From Bacteroidota bacterium (lineage in GTDB: Bacteria > Bacteroidota > Bacteroidia > Chitinophagales > Chitinophagaceae): a stretch of DNA of 64,000 nt. Location of the stretch: the NCBI GenBank assembly GCA_005882315.1, contig VBAR01000001.1:2367736-2431735 (forward strand). The letters are read 5' to 3'. A model generated the notes under the pieces. That model was given only the letters and a program-made list of their open reading frames with translations. It was not told the origin of the DNA and searched no databases. This document shows positions 1 to 8,439 of the stretch, piece after piece. Numbering within the stretch: the first letter of the stretch is position 1; each line of letters opens with the position of its first letter. The translations under genes were made by a program, and so were the position numbers.

Positions 1-990
1 GCAAAGCCGGAGAGTATTGATTTTCCTGATCTGTATTTTTTTGAACCGGAGATCATCATCCGGTTAAATGAAAATGAAATGATGATCGAAGCTGAAGACC
101 CGGATTTTGTTTTTGATTCAATTAGTAACTGTGAGGTCAGTGATGTTTTTTCTCCAGGTATTGTAAAAATAAAAAACAGGTTAAACAAAGAACAGTATTG
201 TGAACTCATTACTCAGCTAAAGCAGCATATACTTCGTGGAGATTGCTATGAAATAAATTTCTGTCAGGAGTTCTATGCAGAAGATGCAATAATAAACCCA
301 ATCGATGTTTACAAAAAACTTTCTGAACTTTCTCCCAATCCTTTTTCTGCCTTGTATAAACTAAATGATCAATGGCTACTCTGTGCCAGCCCGGAACGAT
401 ATTTAAAAAAACAAGGAAATAAAATTTTATCTCAACCGATAAAAGGAACTTCAAAGAGAAATCTTGCTCTGAAAGAAGAGGATGAAAAACAAAAACAAGG
501 ATTATACAACAGTGCAAAGGACAGAAGTGAAAATGTAATGGTAGTCGATCTGGTGCGGAACGATTTGGCAAAAGTTTGTGAGGAGGGCACAGTAAAAGTC
601 GATGAGTTATTCGGCATCTATTCTTTTCCGCAAGTGCACCAGATGATAAGTACAGTAAGTGGCGAAGTGAAAAAAGATATTCCATTCAGTGAGATCATTC
701 GATCCACTTTTCCGATGGGAAGTATGACAGGTGCACCGAAAAAGAGAGTGATGGAGCTGATCGAGCAATATGAAAAAACAAAAAGGGGTTTATTCTCCGG
801 AGCCGTTGGTTATATTAGCCCTGAAGGTGATTTTGATTTTAATGTAGTGATAAGAAGTATTCTTTATAATGCGGATAAAAAATATCTTTCTTTTCCGGCA
901 GGCAGCGGTATTACTTTTTATAGCGATCCACAACAAGAGTGGGAGGAATGTGAAATGAAAGCAGAAGCGATGAAAAAAGTATTGATGTGA
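1..990 (+). CDS. pabB: Aminodeoxychorismate synthase component I, 5'-truncated by the window edge
   Basis: Chorismate-binding enzyme that makes 4-amino-4-deoxychorismate, the precursor of p-aminobenzoate and folate. The reading frame is open from base 1, so the N-terminus lies outside the window and the internal Met at 79 is not the start. The visible part is the C-terminal chorismate-binding domain, with the motifs PIKGT (about 436-450), VMVVDLVRNDL, GSMTGAPKKR and FSGAVGYISPEGD. The Lys in PIKGT is characteristic of PabB, where anthranilate synthase TrpE usually has PIAGT; this is why I call pabB rather than trpE. No pabA or pabC is visible downstream. The next gene is a small unrelated secreted protein on the same strand. 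Confidence 0.9.
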   Translation, partial: AKPESIDFPDLYFFEPEIIIRLNENEMMIEAEDPDFVFDSISNCEVSDVFSPGIVKIKNRLNKEQYCELITQLKQHILRGDCYEINFCQEFYAEDAIINPIDVYKKLSELSPNPFSALYKLNDQWLLCASPERYLKKQGNKILSQPIKGTSKRNLALKEEDEKQKQGLYNSAKDRSENVMVVDLVRNDLAKVCEEGTVKVDELFGIYSFPQVHQMISTVSGEVKKDIPFSEIIRSTFPMGSMTGAPKKRVMELIEQYEKTKRGLFSGAVGYISPEGDFDFNVVIRSILYNADKKYLSFPAGSGITFYSDPQQEWEECEMKAEAMKKVLM

Positions 991-1038
991 TTGATTTTTG
1001 TAAATTACTCAATGTCTCTAAAGTAAAAAATGATAGTA

Positions 1039-1419
1039 ATGAAATATTTATTATTTATAGGTTTGATTTTGTTAGCGAATCAATCATTTGGACAAAAGAA
1101 AACAGTAGTTTGTTTAGGCTCGACATTCTTCGAGGATACAGTAGTGATCAGACATCATAAGACGACATTGCTTGATACAATCGTATCGGTAGGCCCAATT
1201 TCACATGCATTAATTCCGGTTGAGTTTAAAAGGAGGAAAAGTGATAAAGGGCTTATGGTTTTTATAAATAATACTGGAGCTTTTCTATCATTAGATAGAG
1301 TCAGAAGAAATACGCTAATAATAATTAATTACTACAATGATCCTCTAGCAGTCATTACTGAAGGTGTTTCGTTCGAACTTTTTAATCTTAGAAGATTTAT
1401 GAGAAACAACAAGCTTTAG
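1039..1419 (+). CDS. Small secreted protein of unknown function
   Basis: I do not recognise the family. The protein is about 126 residues if it starts at 1039; an in-frame ATG at 1030 would add three residues. I prefer 1039 because it gives a compact signal peptide, MKYLLFIGLILLANQSFGQ, with a likely signal peptidase I cut after SFG/Q. The mature part is short, mixed in charge and lacks cysteine pairs or an obvious repeat. It follows pabB by about 48 bases and ends 10 bases before the convergent lytic transglycosylase gene, so it may be transcribed with pabB, but nothing suggests a shared role. Likely periplasmic or surface exposed. Confidence 0.55.
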   Translation: MKYLLFIGLILLANQSFGQKKTVVCLGSTFFEDTVVIRHHKTTLLDTIVSVGPISHALIPVEFKRRKSDKGLMVFINNTGAFLSLDRVRRNTLIIINYYNDPLAVITEGVSFELFNLRRFMRNNKL

Positions 1420-1429
1420 CTATATAAAA

Positions 1430-2494
1430 TTAGAATCCTTTCTTCGGGTCATTCACAGAATTCATAAGTAGCATAGTGCTTTCATACAGTATCTCCGATT
1501 TTTTCGCAGCGAACAGGTCCATCTTATCGATAGGTAATCTCAATTCAAAACTATTTCCTGCTGCAAGAGTTTTATCAAAATCGGGATTGTAGCGGTTAAA
1601 GCTTAGTATATCCATTGTTATTTTACTTGTCAATACAACTGAGTTATAGCGGCCGGTAAGTGTTATTGTTTTTGAATTATTTTTTTCTTCAGCAGTTAAT
1701 TCATTGGGTGATTTAGCTGTATTTAATCTCAACTCACTTGCTTCCTGTTTGGTTACTGTAGTAATGCCACCCTGGCCTTCCATAATATAATGCGTGGCAA
1801 TAAATTTTTTTACATGATTCTTCGATTCAGTTGGCAAATAGTTTTGTAATAACCAAAAGTCTTTGCTTTTACTTCTGCGGATAGCAGCATCTACATTACC
1901 GGGGCCACCATTATATGCTGCAATTACCAATAACCAATCACCATACTGTGAATAAAGTTCGGTTAAATAACTGGCTGCGGCATGTGTGCTTTTAAAATAG
2001 TTTGTTCTTTCATCAATGCTATAGTTTACGACGAGGCCCATACGTCTTGCAGTAGCGGGCATAAACTGCCATGGGCCTACAGCACCTGCCCACGAAACAG
2101 CATATGATTTCAAATGCGATTCAATTACAGCGAGGTATTTCATTTCTCTCGGTATGCCATGTTGAGATAGTATCACATCCATCATATCAAAATAAGGTTT
2201 GCCCCAGCCTTTCATATCATTCAGCTTCTTGCTGTTTTTCTGCATATAATCTTCAACAAAACTGATAGCTCTTGGATTGAGTGTGGTTACATCAAGACCG
2301 TCTGAATTTTTATCGCTGATGAATAGATCCTTAAACCCTGCTTTTAAATCATTCATCTGAACAATAACTGCTGAGTCTTTTTTTATGATGGTGTCTTTGG
2401 GAACAGATCTATCAACAACACTGCCTTGTGCATTTATAGATTGAATGCTCAGGTGGCTAATAATTAGAAATAAAACTGTCGGGATTAACCGCAT
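1430..2494 (-). CDS. Lytic transglycosylase, SLT-domain (MltD-like), secreted
   Basis: Predicted murein lytic transglycosylase that cleaves peptidoglycan in the periplasm. The start at 2494 gives a clean signal peptide (MRLIPTVLFLIISHLSIQSINAQ) and leaves 10 bases after the gatA stop; an upstream ATG at 2521 would overlap gatA. The SLT domain is in the middle, with MKYLAVIESHLKS holding the catalytic Glu, then GAVGPWQFMPATARRMGL and DWLLVIAAYNGGPGNVDAAI. The C-terminal part has no LysM repeat that I can recognise with confidence. A paralog with the same core motifs is encoded at 24422-25336. Probably cotranscribed with gatA. Confidence 0.88.
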   Translation of the reverse strand: MRLIPTVLFLIISHLSIQSINAQGSVVDRSVPKDTIIKKDSAVIVQMNDLKAGFKDLFISDKNSDGLDVTTLNPRAISFVEDYMQKNSKKLNDMKGWGKPYFDMMDVILSQHGIPREMKYLAVIESHLKSYAVSWAGAVGPWQFMPATARRMGLVVNYSIDERTNYFKSTHAAASYLTELYSQYGDWLLVIAAYNGGPGNVDAAIRRSKSKDFWLLQNYLPTESKNHVKKFIATHYIMEGQGGITTVTKQEASELRLNTAKSPNELTAEEKNNSKTITLTGRYNSVVLTSKITMDILSFNRYNPDFDKTLAAGNSFELRLPIDKMDLFAAKKSEILYESTMLLMNSVNDPKKGF

Positions 2495-2504
2495 GATTGA
2501 TTGC

Positions 2505-3947
2505 TTATTTTTCTGAAGCAAGACTGTTCATTGCTGTTTCAGAAAACTGAAGCAAAGATAGTTCATCAAAACTGTTAGCCATCACCTGCAGGCCGAAGGG
2601 CATACCATTGCTGTGTTTGTAAAGTGGAATAGAAATAGAAGGAATACCAACAAGATTAGCCATTACTGTGTAGATATCAGCGAGGTACATAGCAATTGGG
2701 TCATCCATTTTTTCACCCAGCTTAAATGCTGTAGTAGGTGAGGTAGGCATGATAATGAAATCATAATCTTTAAACACCTGCTCAATTTTTTGTTTCAATA
2801 GCTTCCGCACTTTTTGTGCACGGGTAAAATAAGCATCATAATAACCGGCGCTAAGCACAAATGTGCCAAGCATGATCCTGCGTTTTACTTCTTTTCCAAA
2901 TCCTTCACTTCTTGTTTGTTTATAAAACTCAGTGAGGTCAATATCTTTTTGAGCTGTGCGATGCCCATATTTTACTCCATCAAATCTTGAAAGATTAGAA
3001 GATGCTTCAGCTGTTGTAAGTACATAATAAGCAGGAACGATATAATCAAGCAGATCAAATTCAACTGAATTTACTTGGTGTCCATCCTGCCTTAACCTTT
3101 CAATCGTATTATTTATTGCCGATGAAATTTCTTTATCAAGACTGGGATGATTCAGGGCTTCATTAAAATAAGCAACCCGAAATTTCTTATCATTGGAAAG
3201 CAAAGAAGAATAAGCCGGAACTTCTTTCTGCGAAACTGTACTGTCAAAATCATTTGCCCCGGCAATTACTTCAAGTGTTTTGGAAACATCCGAAATATTT
3301 TTTCCGAAAATTCCGATCTGATCAAACGAAGAAGCATAGGCGATCAAACCATATCTTGAAATACGTCCATAAGTAGGTTTCAGACCAACGATGCCACAGA
3401 AATCAGCAGGCTGCCTTACTGAGCCGCCTGTATCACTTCCCAATGATAACATACAGAGTCCTGCCTGTACAGCAACTGCACTACCGCCTGATGAGCCACC
3501 AGGTACTCTTGATTCATCCGTTGCATTCAATACCGGGCCATATGAAGAATTTTCATTGGTACTGCCCATTGCAAACTCATCGCAGTTGCAATTGCCGATG
3601 ATGATTGCCTCTTCAGCGATCAATCTTTCCGTTGCAGTAGAAGAATAAATAGAGTTAAAGTTTTTGAGAATATTTGATGAAGCAGATACATGATGATCTT
3701 TATAGCAGATCACATCTTTTAGAGCAATCACAACCCCATATAATTTGCCAGTTGGTTGCCCTGCACTTCTTTTTTTATCCAGCTCTTTTGCTTTTTGAAT
3801 AGCTTCTTCAGCGTACACTTCAATAAATGCATTAAGATGGGATGTACTTTTTATTTTTTCGAGGTAATACTCAACAGCCTGCAAACAGGAGGTAGTTCCT
3901 TCTTGCAATTGTGCATGGTATTGCTCAATGGAAGTGTATTCAAACAA
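2505..3947 (-). CDS. gatA: Asp-tRNA(Asn)/Glu-tRNA(Gln) amidotransferase subunit A
   Basis: Amidase-signature subunit of the GatCAB complex, which releases ammonia from glutamine and passes it to the subunit that transamidates misacylated tRNA in the cytoplasm. The 480-residue length is typical. The Ser-cisSer-Lys triad is recognisable: the Lys in GVVIALKDVICYK, and the Ser residues in the signature VPGGSSGGSAVAV and SLGSDTGGSVRQPA, followed by GLKPTYGRISRYGL. The C-terminal region MANLVGIPSISIPL also fits GatA. gatB and gatC are not adjacent, which is common in this phylum. The gene sits between tatA and the lytic transglycosylase on the minus strand. Confidence 0.95.
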   Translation of the reverse strand: MFEYTSIEQYHAQLQEGTTSCLQAVEYYLEKIKSTSHLNAFIEVYAEEAIQKAKELDKKRSAGQPTGKLYGVVIALKDVICYKDHHVSASSNILKNFNSIYSSTATERLIAEEAIIIGNCNCDEFAMGSTNENSSYGPVLNATDESRVPGGSSGGSAVAVQAGLCMLSLGSDTGGSVRQPADFCGIVGLKPTYGRISRYGLIAYASSFDQIGIFGKNISDVSKTLEVIAGANDFDSTVSQKEVPAYSSLLSNDKKFRVAYFNEALNHPSLDKEISSAINNTIERLRQDGHQVNSVEFDLLDYIVPAYYVLTTAEASSNLSRFDGVKYGHRTAQKDIDLTEFYKQTRSEGFGKEVKRRIMLGTFVLSAGYYDAYFTRAQKVRKLLKQKIEQVFKDYDFIIMPTSPTTAFKLGEKMDDPIAMYLADIYTVMANLVGIPSISIPLYKHSNGMPFGLQVMANSFDELSLLQFSETAMNSLASEK

Positions 3948-4018
3948 AAGCTTCCCTTTTTTGATAGTGGTAAAACAAATACCTGCCGGACTGAGTCGCC
4001 CAGGAGGGGTTGAGGAGA

Positions 4019-4219
4019 TTAGTTAGCGGGGTTTTTATTTTCGCTTACGTTTTCTTCAATCTCTTTTTTTACATTATTCTTGGCATCATTGAATTCACGA
4101 ACACCTTTACCCAATCCTCTCATCAGTTCAGGTATTTTTCTGCCACCGAACATTAATAGAACCACAATCACGATAATGATCATTTCATTGGTTCCGAATG
4201 CTAATAATACAGGTTCCAT
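4019..4219 (-). CDS. tatA: Sec-independent protein translocase TatA/TatE family
   Basis: Small pore-forming component of the twin-arginine translocon. The 66-residue protein has the family layout: a short N-terminus, one membrane helix (about residues 12-24, [14 protein letters not shown]), the conserved [20 protein letters not shown] hinge and amphipathic helix, then a charged tail. TatC is not in the window. A TATCTTTG -7 box lies just upstream at 4239-4246, so it probably has its own promoter. The tail is short, as usual for TatA/TatE; I cannot separate TatA from TatE or TatB by sequence alone, but length argues against TatB. Confidence 0.93.
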   Translation of the reverse strand: MEPVLLAFGTNEMIIIVIVVLLMFGGRKIPELMRGLGKGVREFNDAKNNVKKEIEENVSENKNPAN

Positions 4220-4238
4220 ATTGTGTTTATTAAGATTT

Positions 4239-4246
4239 CAAAGATA
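4239..4246 (-). promoter_or_regulatory. Putative -7 box for tatA
   Basis: On the minus strand the sequence reads TATCTTTG, a match to the Bacteroidota -7 consensus TAnnTTTG, 19 bases before the tatA start. I see no clear -33 TTTG at the expected distance, so only half of the promoter is supported. Confidence 0.45.
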
Positions 4247-4283
4247 AGCACTACTTCTTTATAATAGCTGCGGGAGTTAAGTT

Positions 4284-4317
4284 AAAAAAAATCCCCCCGG
4301 TTTTAGCTGGAGGGAAT
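4284..4317 (-). terminator. Rho-independent terminator after rplS
   Basis: On the minus strand a stem formed by CCCTCC and GGGGGG segments is followed by a run of eight T. It sits 20 bases beyond the rplS stop codon and before the tatA promoter. Confidence 0.75.
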
Positions 4318-4337
4318 CAATATCTTGTCTTAAAATA

Positions 4338-4703
4338 TTATTCTGCTGTTTCGTGAGCCTGGCGTTTTTCACGGATCCTTGCACTCTTACCACTACGTTT
4401 ACGCTGGTAAAATAGTTTAGCACGACGAACATTACCTGACTTGTTCAGTTCAATTGAATCAATATTTGGTGAGAAAAGAGGAAATAATCTCTCTACTCCT
4501 ACACCATCAGATATTTTACGTACTGTAAAACTTTGTGTTGGCCCTGTGCCCTGGCGTTTGAGAACATCACCTTTGAAACTCTGAATCCTTTCCTTGTTTC
4601 CTTCTACGATCTTATAGTTTACAGTGATATTGTCACCAGCTTTAAAAGCAGGAAATTCTTTCTTAGTTGTAAGTTGCTCGTGTACGTATGATATAGCGTT
4701 CAT
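4338..4703 (-). CDS. rplS: 50S ribosomal protein L19
   Basis: Large-subunit ribosomal protein located at the 30S-50S interface. The 121-residue sequence carries the L19 pattern: an N-terminal helix, FKAGDNITVNYKIVEGNKERIQSFKGDVL, then FTVRKISDGVGVERLFPLFSPNIDSIEL and a basic C-terminal stretch RRAKLFYQRKRSGKSARIREK. In many bacteria rplS lies in an rpsP-rimM-trmD-rplS operon; here it stands alone with its own -7 box (4726-4733) and a terminator. Expected to be highly expressed. Confidence 0.97.
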   Translation of the reverse strand: MNAISYVHEQLTTKKEFPAFKAGDNITVNYKIVEGNKERIQSFKGDVLKRQGTGPTQSFTVRKISDGVGVERLFPLFSPNIDSIELNKSGNVRRAKLFYQRKRSGKSARIREKRQAHETAE

Positions 4704-4725
4704 AATCTTTGATTTTAACGGGTCG

Positions 4726-4733
4726 CAAAGATA
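4726..4733 (-). promoter_or_regulatory. Putative -7 box for rplS
   Basis: TATCTTTG on the minus strand matches the Bacteroidota TAnnTTTG consensus, 22 bases upstream of the rplS start codon. The upstream -33 element is not obvious. Confidence 0.5.
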
Positions 4734-4836
4734 GGGGGAAAGTGGTTAATTAGGAGTTGGATAATTGGAGAATTTGTAAAAAATCCTGATTAAGCCAATG
4801 TCATTATGCTTCAGTAGCTAATATCCTAATACCCAA

Positions 4837-6402
4837 TTACCTCGCTACATTCACAGCCCTCTTTTCCCTGATCACAGTCACTTTTATCTGTCCCGGGAAG
4901 GTCATTTCGGTCTGAATTTTCTGGGCTATTTCAAAAGAAAGTCTTTCAGAATCCTGGTCGGTTACCTTATCAGCTTCCACAATCACTCTCAATTCACGTC
5001 CGGCCTGGATAGCATAAGCTTTTTCTACTCCGGTATATGCCATTGCCATCGTTTCCAAGTCCCTAATACGCTGAAGGTATTGTTGCATTATCTCCCTGCG
5101 GGCACCGGGCCTTGCACCACTTATCGAATCACATGCCTGTACGATTGGTGAGATCACATATTGCATTTCCATTTCATCGTGGTGAGCACCGATTGCATTT
5201 ACAATAGCTGGAATTTCACCGTATTTTTCAGCAATTTTTGCTCCCAGCAATGCGTGGCTCAATTCACTTTCTTCATCAGGTACTTTACCAATATCATGTA
5301 GCAAGCCTGCACGTTTAGCCAGTTTAGGATTCATGCCCAGTTCTGCTGCCATCGTTGCACAAAGATTGGCAACTTCACGGCTATGCATCAACAGGTTTTG
5401 CCCGTAAGAAGAACGGAAACGCATTTTGCCAACTATTCTTACCAACTCTTTATGCAATCCATGAATACCTAACTCGATCACTGTTCTTTCACCAATTTCC
5501 ATTATCTGGTCTTCCAGTTGCTTACGGGTTTTATCCACCACTTCTTCAATTCTTGCAGGGTGAATACGGCCATCGGCTACCAGCCTTTGTAAACTAAGGC
5601 GTGCAATTTCACGACGCAATGGATCGAAACATGAAAGAAGAATTGCTTCCGGAGTATCGTCAACAATTAAGTCAACGCCAGTAGCTGCTTCGATAGCACG
5701 GATATTACGTCCTTCGCGGCCAATGATCTGTCCTTTTATTTCATCACTTTCAAGATTGAATACTGTGATTGCATTTTCAATTGCCTGCTCAGATGCAGTA
5801 CGCTGAATGGTTTGAATAATTATTTTACGGGCCTCTTTGTTGGCTTTTTGTTTTGCATCATCAATTATTTCCTGCTGAATTCCGATAGCTTTTGTCTGTG
5901 CTTCCTGCTTCAGACTTTCTATTAATTGAGCTTTCGCTTCTTCAGCACTGAGGGCAGCAATTTTTTCAAGACGGCGAATATGTTCTTCCTGGTGTTTCTC
6001 CAGTTCGGTTCTTTTAATATTTACCAATTCTATCTGGCGGTTCAGATTTTCCTTGATAGCCTCATTTTCTTTGATATACTTATCAAGGTTAGTTTCTTTC
6101 TGGTTGATAGATTGTTCTTTTTGGCGGATGCGGTTCTCGGAGTCATTTATTTTCCGGCTGCGGTCATTCACCTCGCGGTCATGTGCCGATTTCATCTGCA
6201 CAAATTTTTCCTTAGCCTCCAGTTCTTTTTCTTTCCGGATGTTTTCGGCTCTCAGTTCAGCTTCTCTAAGGATTGTTTGAGACTGGAGTTCTGCTTCTTC
6301 TATTTTCTTTCTTGTGTTCTTGGCAAACAGTAGTTTACCCAGTATAATGCCCACGACCAAGGCACCCACACCAATGATGATGTATAAAATATCTGGAGTC
6401 AT
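4837..6402 (-). CDS. rny: Ribonuclease Y
   Basis: Membrane-anchored endoribonuclease that starts mRNA decay. The 521-residue protein has the standard order: an N-terminal membrane helix (about residues 5-25, [20 protein letters not shown]), a long coiled coil rich in Glu, Lys, Arg and Gln (about 30-200), a KH domain with [20 protein letters not shown] (about 225-245), and an HD domain with the metal-binding LLHDIGK motif and [15 protein letters not shown]. The C-terminus [23 protein letters not shown] is also typical. It is divergent from the TlpA-like gene across a 214-base gap. Confidence 0.97.
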   Translation of the reverse strand: MTPDILYIIIGVGALVVGIILGKLLFAKNTRKKIEEAELQSQTILREAELRAENIRKEKELEAKEKFVQMKSAHDREVNDRSRKINDSENRIRQKEQSINQKETNLDKYIKENEAIKENLNRQIELVNIKRTELEKHQEEHIRRLEKIAALSAEEAKAQLIESLKQEAQTKAIGIQQEIIDDAKQKANKEARKIIIQTIQRTASEQAIENAITVFNLESDEIKGQIIGREGRNIRAIEAATGVDLIVDDTPEAILLSCFDPLRREIARLSLQRLVADGRIHPARIEEVVDKTRKQLEDQIMEIGERTVIELGIHGLHKELVRIVGKMRFRSSYGQNLLMHSREVANLCATMAAELGMNPKLAKRAGLLHDIGKVPDEESELSHALLGAKIAEKYGEIPAIVNAIGAHHDEMEMQYVISPIVQACDSISGARPGARREIMQQYLQRIRDLETMAMAYTGVEKAYAIQAGRELRVIVEADKVTDQDSERLSFEIAQKIQTEMTFPGQIKVTVIREKRAVNVAR

Positions 6403-6616
6403 TAATTGTATGTTTTTGTTTGTTCCGAATCATATGATGGCAAGTATTCATCATACAGTTTTAATTGTCTCCGCATTGTGCAGAGGCTCACGAAGATACA
6501 AAACCGGAGCATATAAGGAAAAAATGAAGTGAGCCGGGTATAATTTTAGCCGTTCGTAAATCTGGCCGCTTTGCCGGGCATAAATTCGCTAAACTTGCAT
6601 CTCTAAAACAAGTAAC

Positions 6617-7777
6617 ATGAAGAAACTACTGTTTATCCTGATACTGGCCCCGTTGGTGTCATCAGCACAGGACGACAAAGCCAAAGAGTTTAAAATAAAA
6701 GGCAAACTGAGCAATCTTAAAATGGAACCTGAATGGGTGTTTTTTTCTTACCGCCAGGGTGATAACTATTTAAATGATAGTGTAAAAGTTTCCAACGGCA
6801 AGTATAGCTATACAGGAAAAACCGTAGAACCTCAAACTGCAAGGATCAGGGTGAAATATAAAAGTACCGATCCTGGAAAGCCCGTTGCTGTTAATTATAA
6901 AAGAGACATGACTGCTGTGTTCATTGAGCCAGGAACAATAAAAATTGTTTCCGTAGATTCTTTTAGTAATGTAAAGGTGAAAAGCTCAGATGCACATGCT
7001 GAGTATGTAAAACTGCAAAAGCAGAATAAACCTTTTGATGATAAACTGGAACCACTGTATAAAAAATATAGTGAGTTTGCAAAAGCAAAAGATAAAGTAG
7101 GACAGGATAATACAGAAAAAGAAATTGATGCTATCAGTGCAGACAGGAAAGAAGCAGTTTACGGAGCTTATCTCCGCAACAATGCTTCATCGCCGATAGC
7201 AATGTATGCTATGAACCAATATGCAGGCTGGGATATTGATGTAGAGAAAGTAGAACCCGTGTTTAATTCTTTGCCAGAAGCAACCCGGTCACTTCCTTCT
7301 GCTGTTGAGTTCAAAGAAAAAATTGAGATAACCAAAAAAACAGGAGTTGGAAGAATAGCAATGGACTTCACACAAAACGACACACTCGGGCAGCCAGTAG
7401 CTTTATCATCTTTAAGAGGTAAATATTTATTGATTGATTTCTGGGCAAGTTGGTGCGGCCCTTGCCGTGCAGAAAATCCGAACCTGGTTAAGGCATATGC
7501 TAAATTCAGAGAAAAAGGATTTCATATCATCGGTGTTTCTTTGGATAACCCCGGTCAAAAAGAAAAATGGATGAAAGCAATTCATGATGATGGTTTGTAT
7601 TGGACGCAGGTAAGTGATCTGAAAGGTTGGAAAAACGAAGTTTCAGTTATGTATGGCATACAGGCAATTCCTCAAAATCTTTTATTGGATCCGGAAGGAA
7701 AAATTGTTGCCAAAAACATTAGAGGCGAAGAGCTGGATTCTAAACTGGCAGAGTTTGTTGAGAAAAAAGGGTTTTAA
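6617..7777 (+). CDS. TlpA-like thiol-disulfide oxidoreductase with DUF4369-type N-terminus
   Basis: Exported thioredoxin-fold protein, probably periplasmic. The signal peptide is MKKLLFILILAPLVSSAQ. Residues 25-130 look like the DUF4369 domain common in Bacteroidota (KGKLSNLKMEPEWVFFSYRQGD), followed by a helical linker. The C-terminal AhpC/TSA-like domain (about 245-386) carries LIDFWASWCGPCRAENPNL with the redox pair Cys280/Cys283, and IQAIPQNLLLDPEGKIV with the cis-Pro. Members reduce or isomerise disulfides, for example during cytochrome c maturation; the substrate here is unknown. A strong terminator follows at 7797-7828, so it is separate from the sigma gene downstream. Confidence 0.9.
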   Translation: MKKLLFILILAPLVSSAQDDKAKEFKIKGKLSNLKMEPEWVFFSYRQGDNYLNDSVKVSNGKYSYTGKTVEPQTARIRVKYKSTDPGKPVAVNYKRDMTAVFIEPGTIKIVSVDSFSNVKVKSSDAHAEYVKLQKQNKPFDDKLEPLYKKYSEFAKAKDKVGQDNTEKEIDAISADRKEAVYGAYLRNNASSPIAMYAMNQYAGWDIDVEKVEPVFNSLPEATRSLPSAVEFKEKIEITKKTGVGRIAMDFTQNDTLGQPVALSSLRGKYLLIDFWASWCGPCRAENPNLVKAYAKFREKGFHIIGVSLDNPGQKEKWMKAIHDDGLYWTQVSDLKGWKNEVSVMYGIQAIPQNLLLDPEGKIVAKNIRGEELDSKLAEFVEKKGF

Positions 7778-7796
7778 TTTAATTCATAAGATTTTT

Positions 7797-7828
7797 AAAT
7801 CCCTCCGGTATCCGGGGGGATTTTTTTT
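7797..7828 (+). terminator. Rho-independent terminator
   Basis: AAATCCCTCCGG and CCGGGGGGATTT form a stem with a 3-base loop and one mismatch, followed by eight T. It ends the TlpA-like transcript and lies directly before the sigma-gene promoter candidate. Confidence 0.85.
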
Positions 7829-7832
7829 AACA

Positions 7833-7860
7833 TGCAACGATAGCAGAGATACAATTGTCA
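7833..7860 (+). promoter_or_regulatory. Candidate ECF-sigma promoter before the sigma gene
   Basis: TGCAACG (7833-7839), 15 bases, then TTGTCA (7855-7860) continuing ACTT. ECF sigma promoters generally have an AAC-type -35 and a GTC-type -10, and this pair fits that form. The same two blocks with the same 15-base gap occur at 9848-9875. The sigma gene starts 18 bases downstream at 7879, which suggests autoregulation. Assignment to this sigma factor is an inference. Confidence 0.6.
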
Positions 7861-7878
7861 ACTTATTAACTTCAGGAA

Positions 7879-8439
7879 ATGGATTTTAACCGATTGGTAC
7901 GGGATTGTTTGAAAGCAATACCATCTGCTCAAAAACAGTTGTATGACTGTTTTGCCGAACAGATGCTGGGGGTTTGTTATCGCTATACCAAATCAGTTGC
8001 TGATGCAGAAGATGTGTTGCAGGATGGATTTGTAAAAGTATTTACGCATTTACATAATTATAGGAACGAAGGCGAACTCGGTGCATGGATCCGCAGGATA
8101 ATGGTGACAACAGCCCTGAATTTTTTAAAGAAACACAGAAACTACCGGCTTGATCTATCATTCAGCAGCGAAGATGCGCTGCACCCGGTAACCGAGAACG
8201 ATGCAGAAGTAAAAATGTCTGCAAAAGAATTAGCTGAGCTGATACGCCAATTACCAACAGGGTATCAAACAATTTTCAATCTGCATGCAGTGGAAGGCTA
8301 TACACATGTAGAAATTGGAAAGTTGCTGGGCATCAGCGAAGGCACATCCCGTTCGCAGTACAGCCGTTCAAGAAGTTTGCTGATCGAATGGGTGAACAAA
8401 AATGAATTAACAGATAAAAAAGAAACTTATGTCCGCTGA
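7879..8439 (+). CDS. RNA polymerase sigma factor, ECF subfamily
   Basis: Alternative sigma factor that directs RNA polymerase to a small regulon. The 186-residue protein has region 2 near the N-terminus (AEQMLGVCYRYTKSVADAED, then VLQDGFVKVFTHLHNYRNEG) and region 4 in the C-terminal half (IRQLPTGYQTIFNLHAVEGY, then THVEIGKLLGISEGTSRSQY, the helix-turn-helix). There is no region 1 or 3, as expected for ECF. Its last 11 bases overlap the next ORF, a putative membrane anti-sigma protein, which implies translational coupling. A matching ECF-type promoter stands 18 bases before the start, so it may drive its own transcription. The inducing signal is unknown. Confidence 0.93.
   Translation: MDFNRLVRDCLKAIPSAQKQLYDCFAEQMLGVCYRYTKSVADAEDVLQDGFVKVFTHLHNYRNEGELGAWIRRIMVTTALNFLKKHRNYRLDLSFSSEDALHPVTENDAEVKMSAKELAELIRQLPTGYQTIFNLHAVEGYTHVEIGKLLGISEGTSRSQYSRSRSLLIEWVNKNELTDKKETYVR

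Noticed and set aside
209-685. Minus-strand ORF inside pabB
   Set aside because: It lies wholly within a gene with clear family motifs on the other strand and its translation shows no domain-like pattern. Many similar antisense or out-of-frame ORFs elsewhere were rejected for the same reason.
1-990. Anthranilate synthase component I (trpE) instead of pabB
   Set aside because: The motif is PIKGT with Lys, which is characteristic of PabB; TrpE usually has PIAGT. No other trp genes are near.
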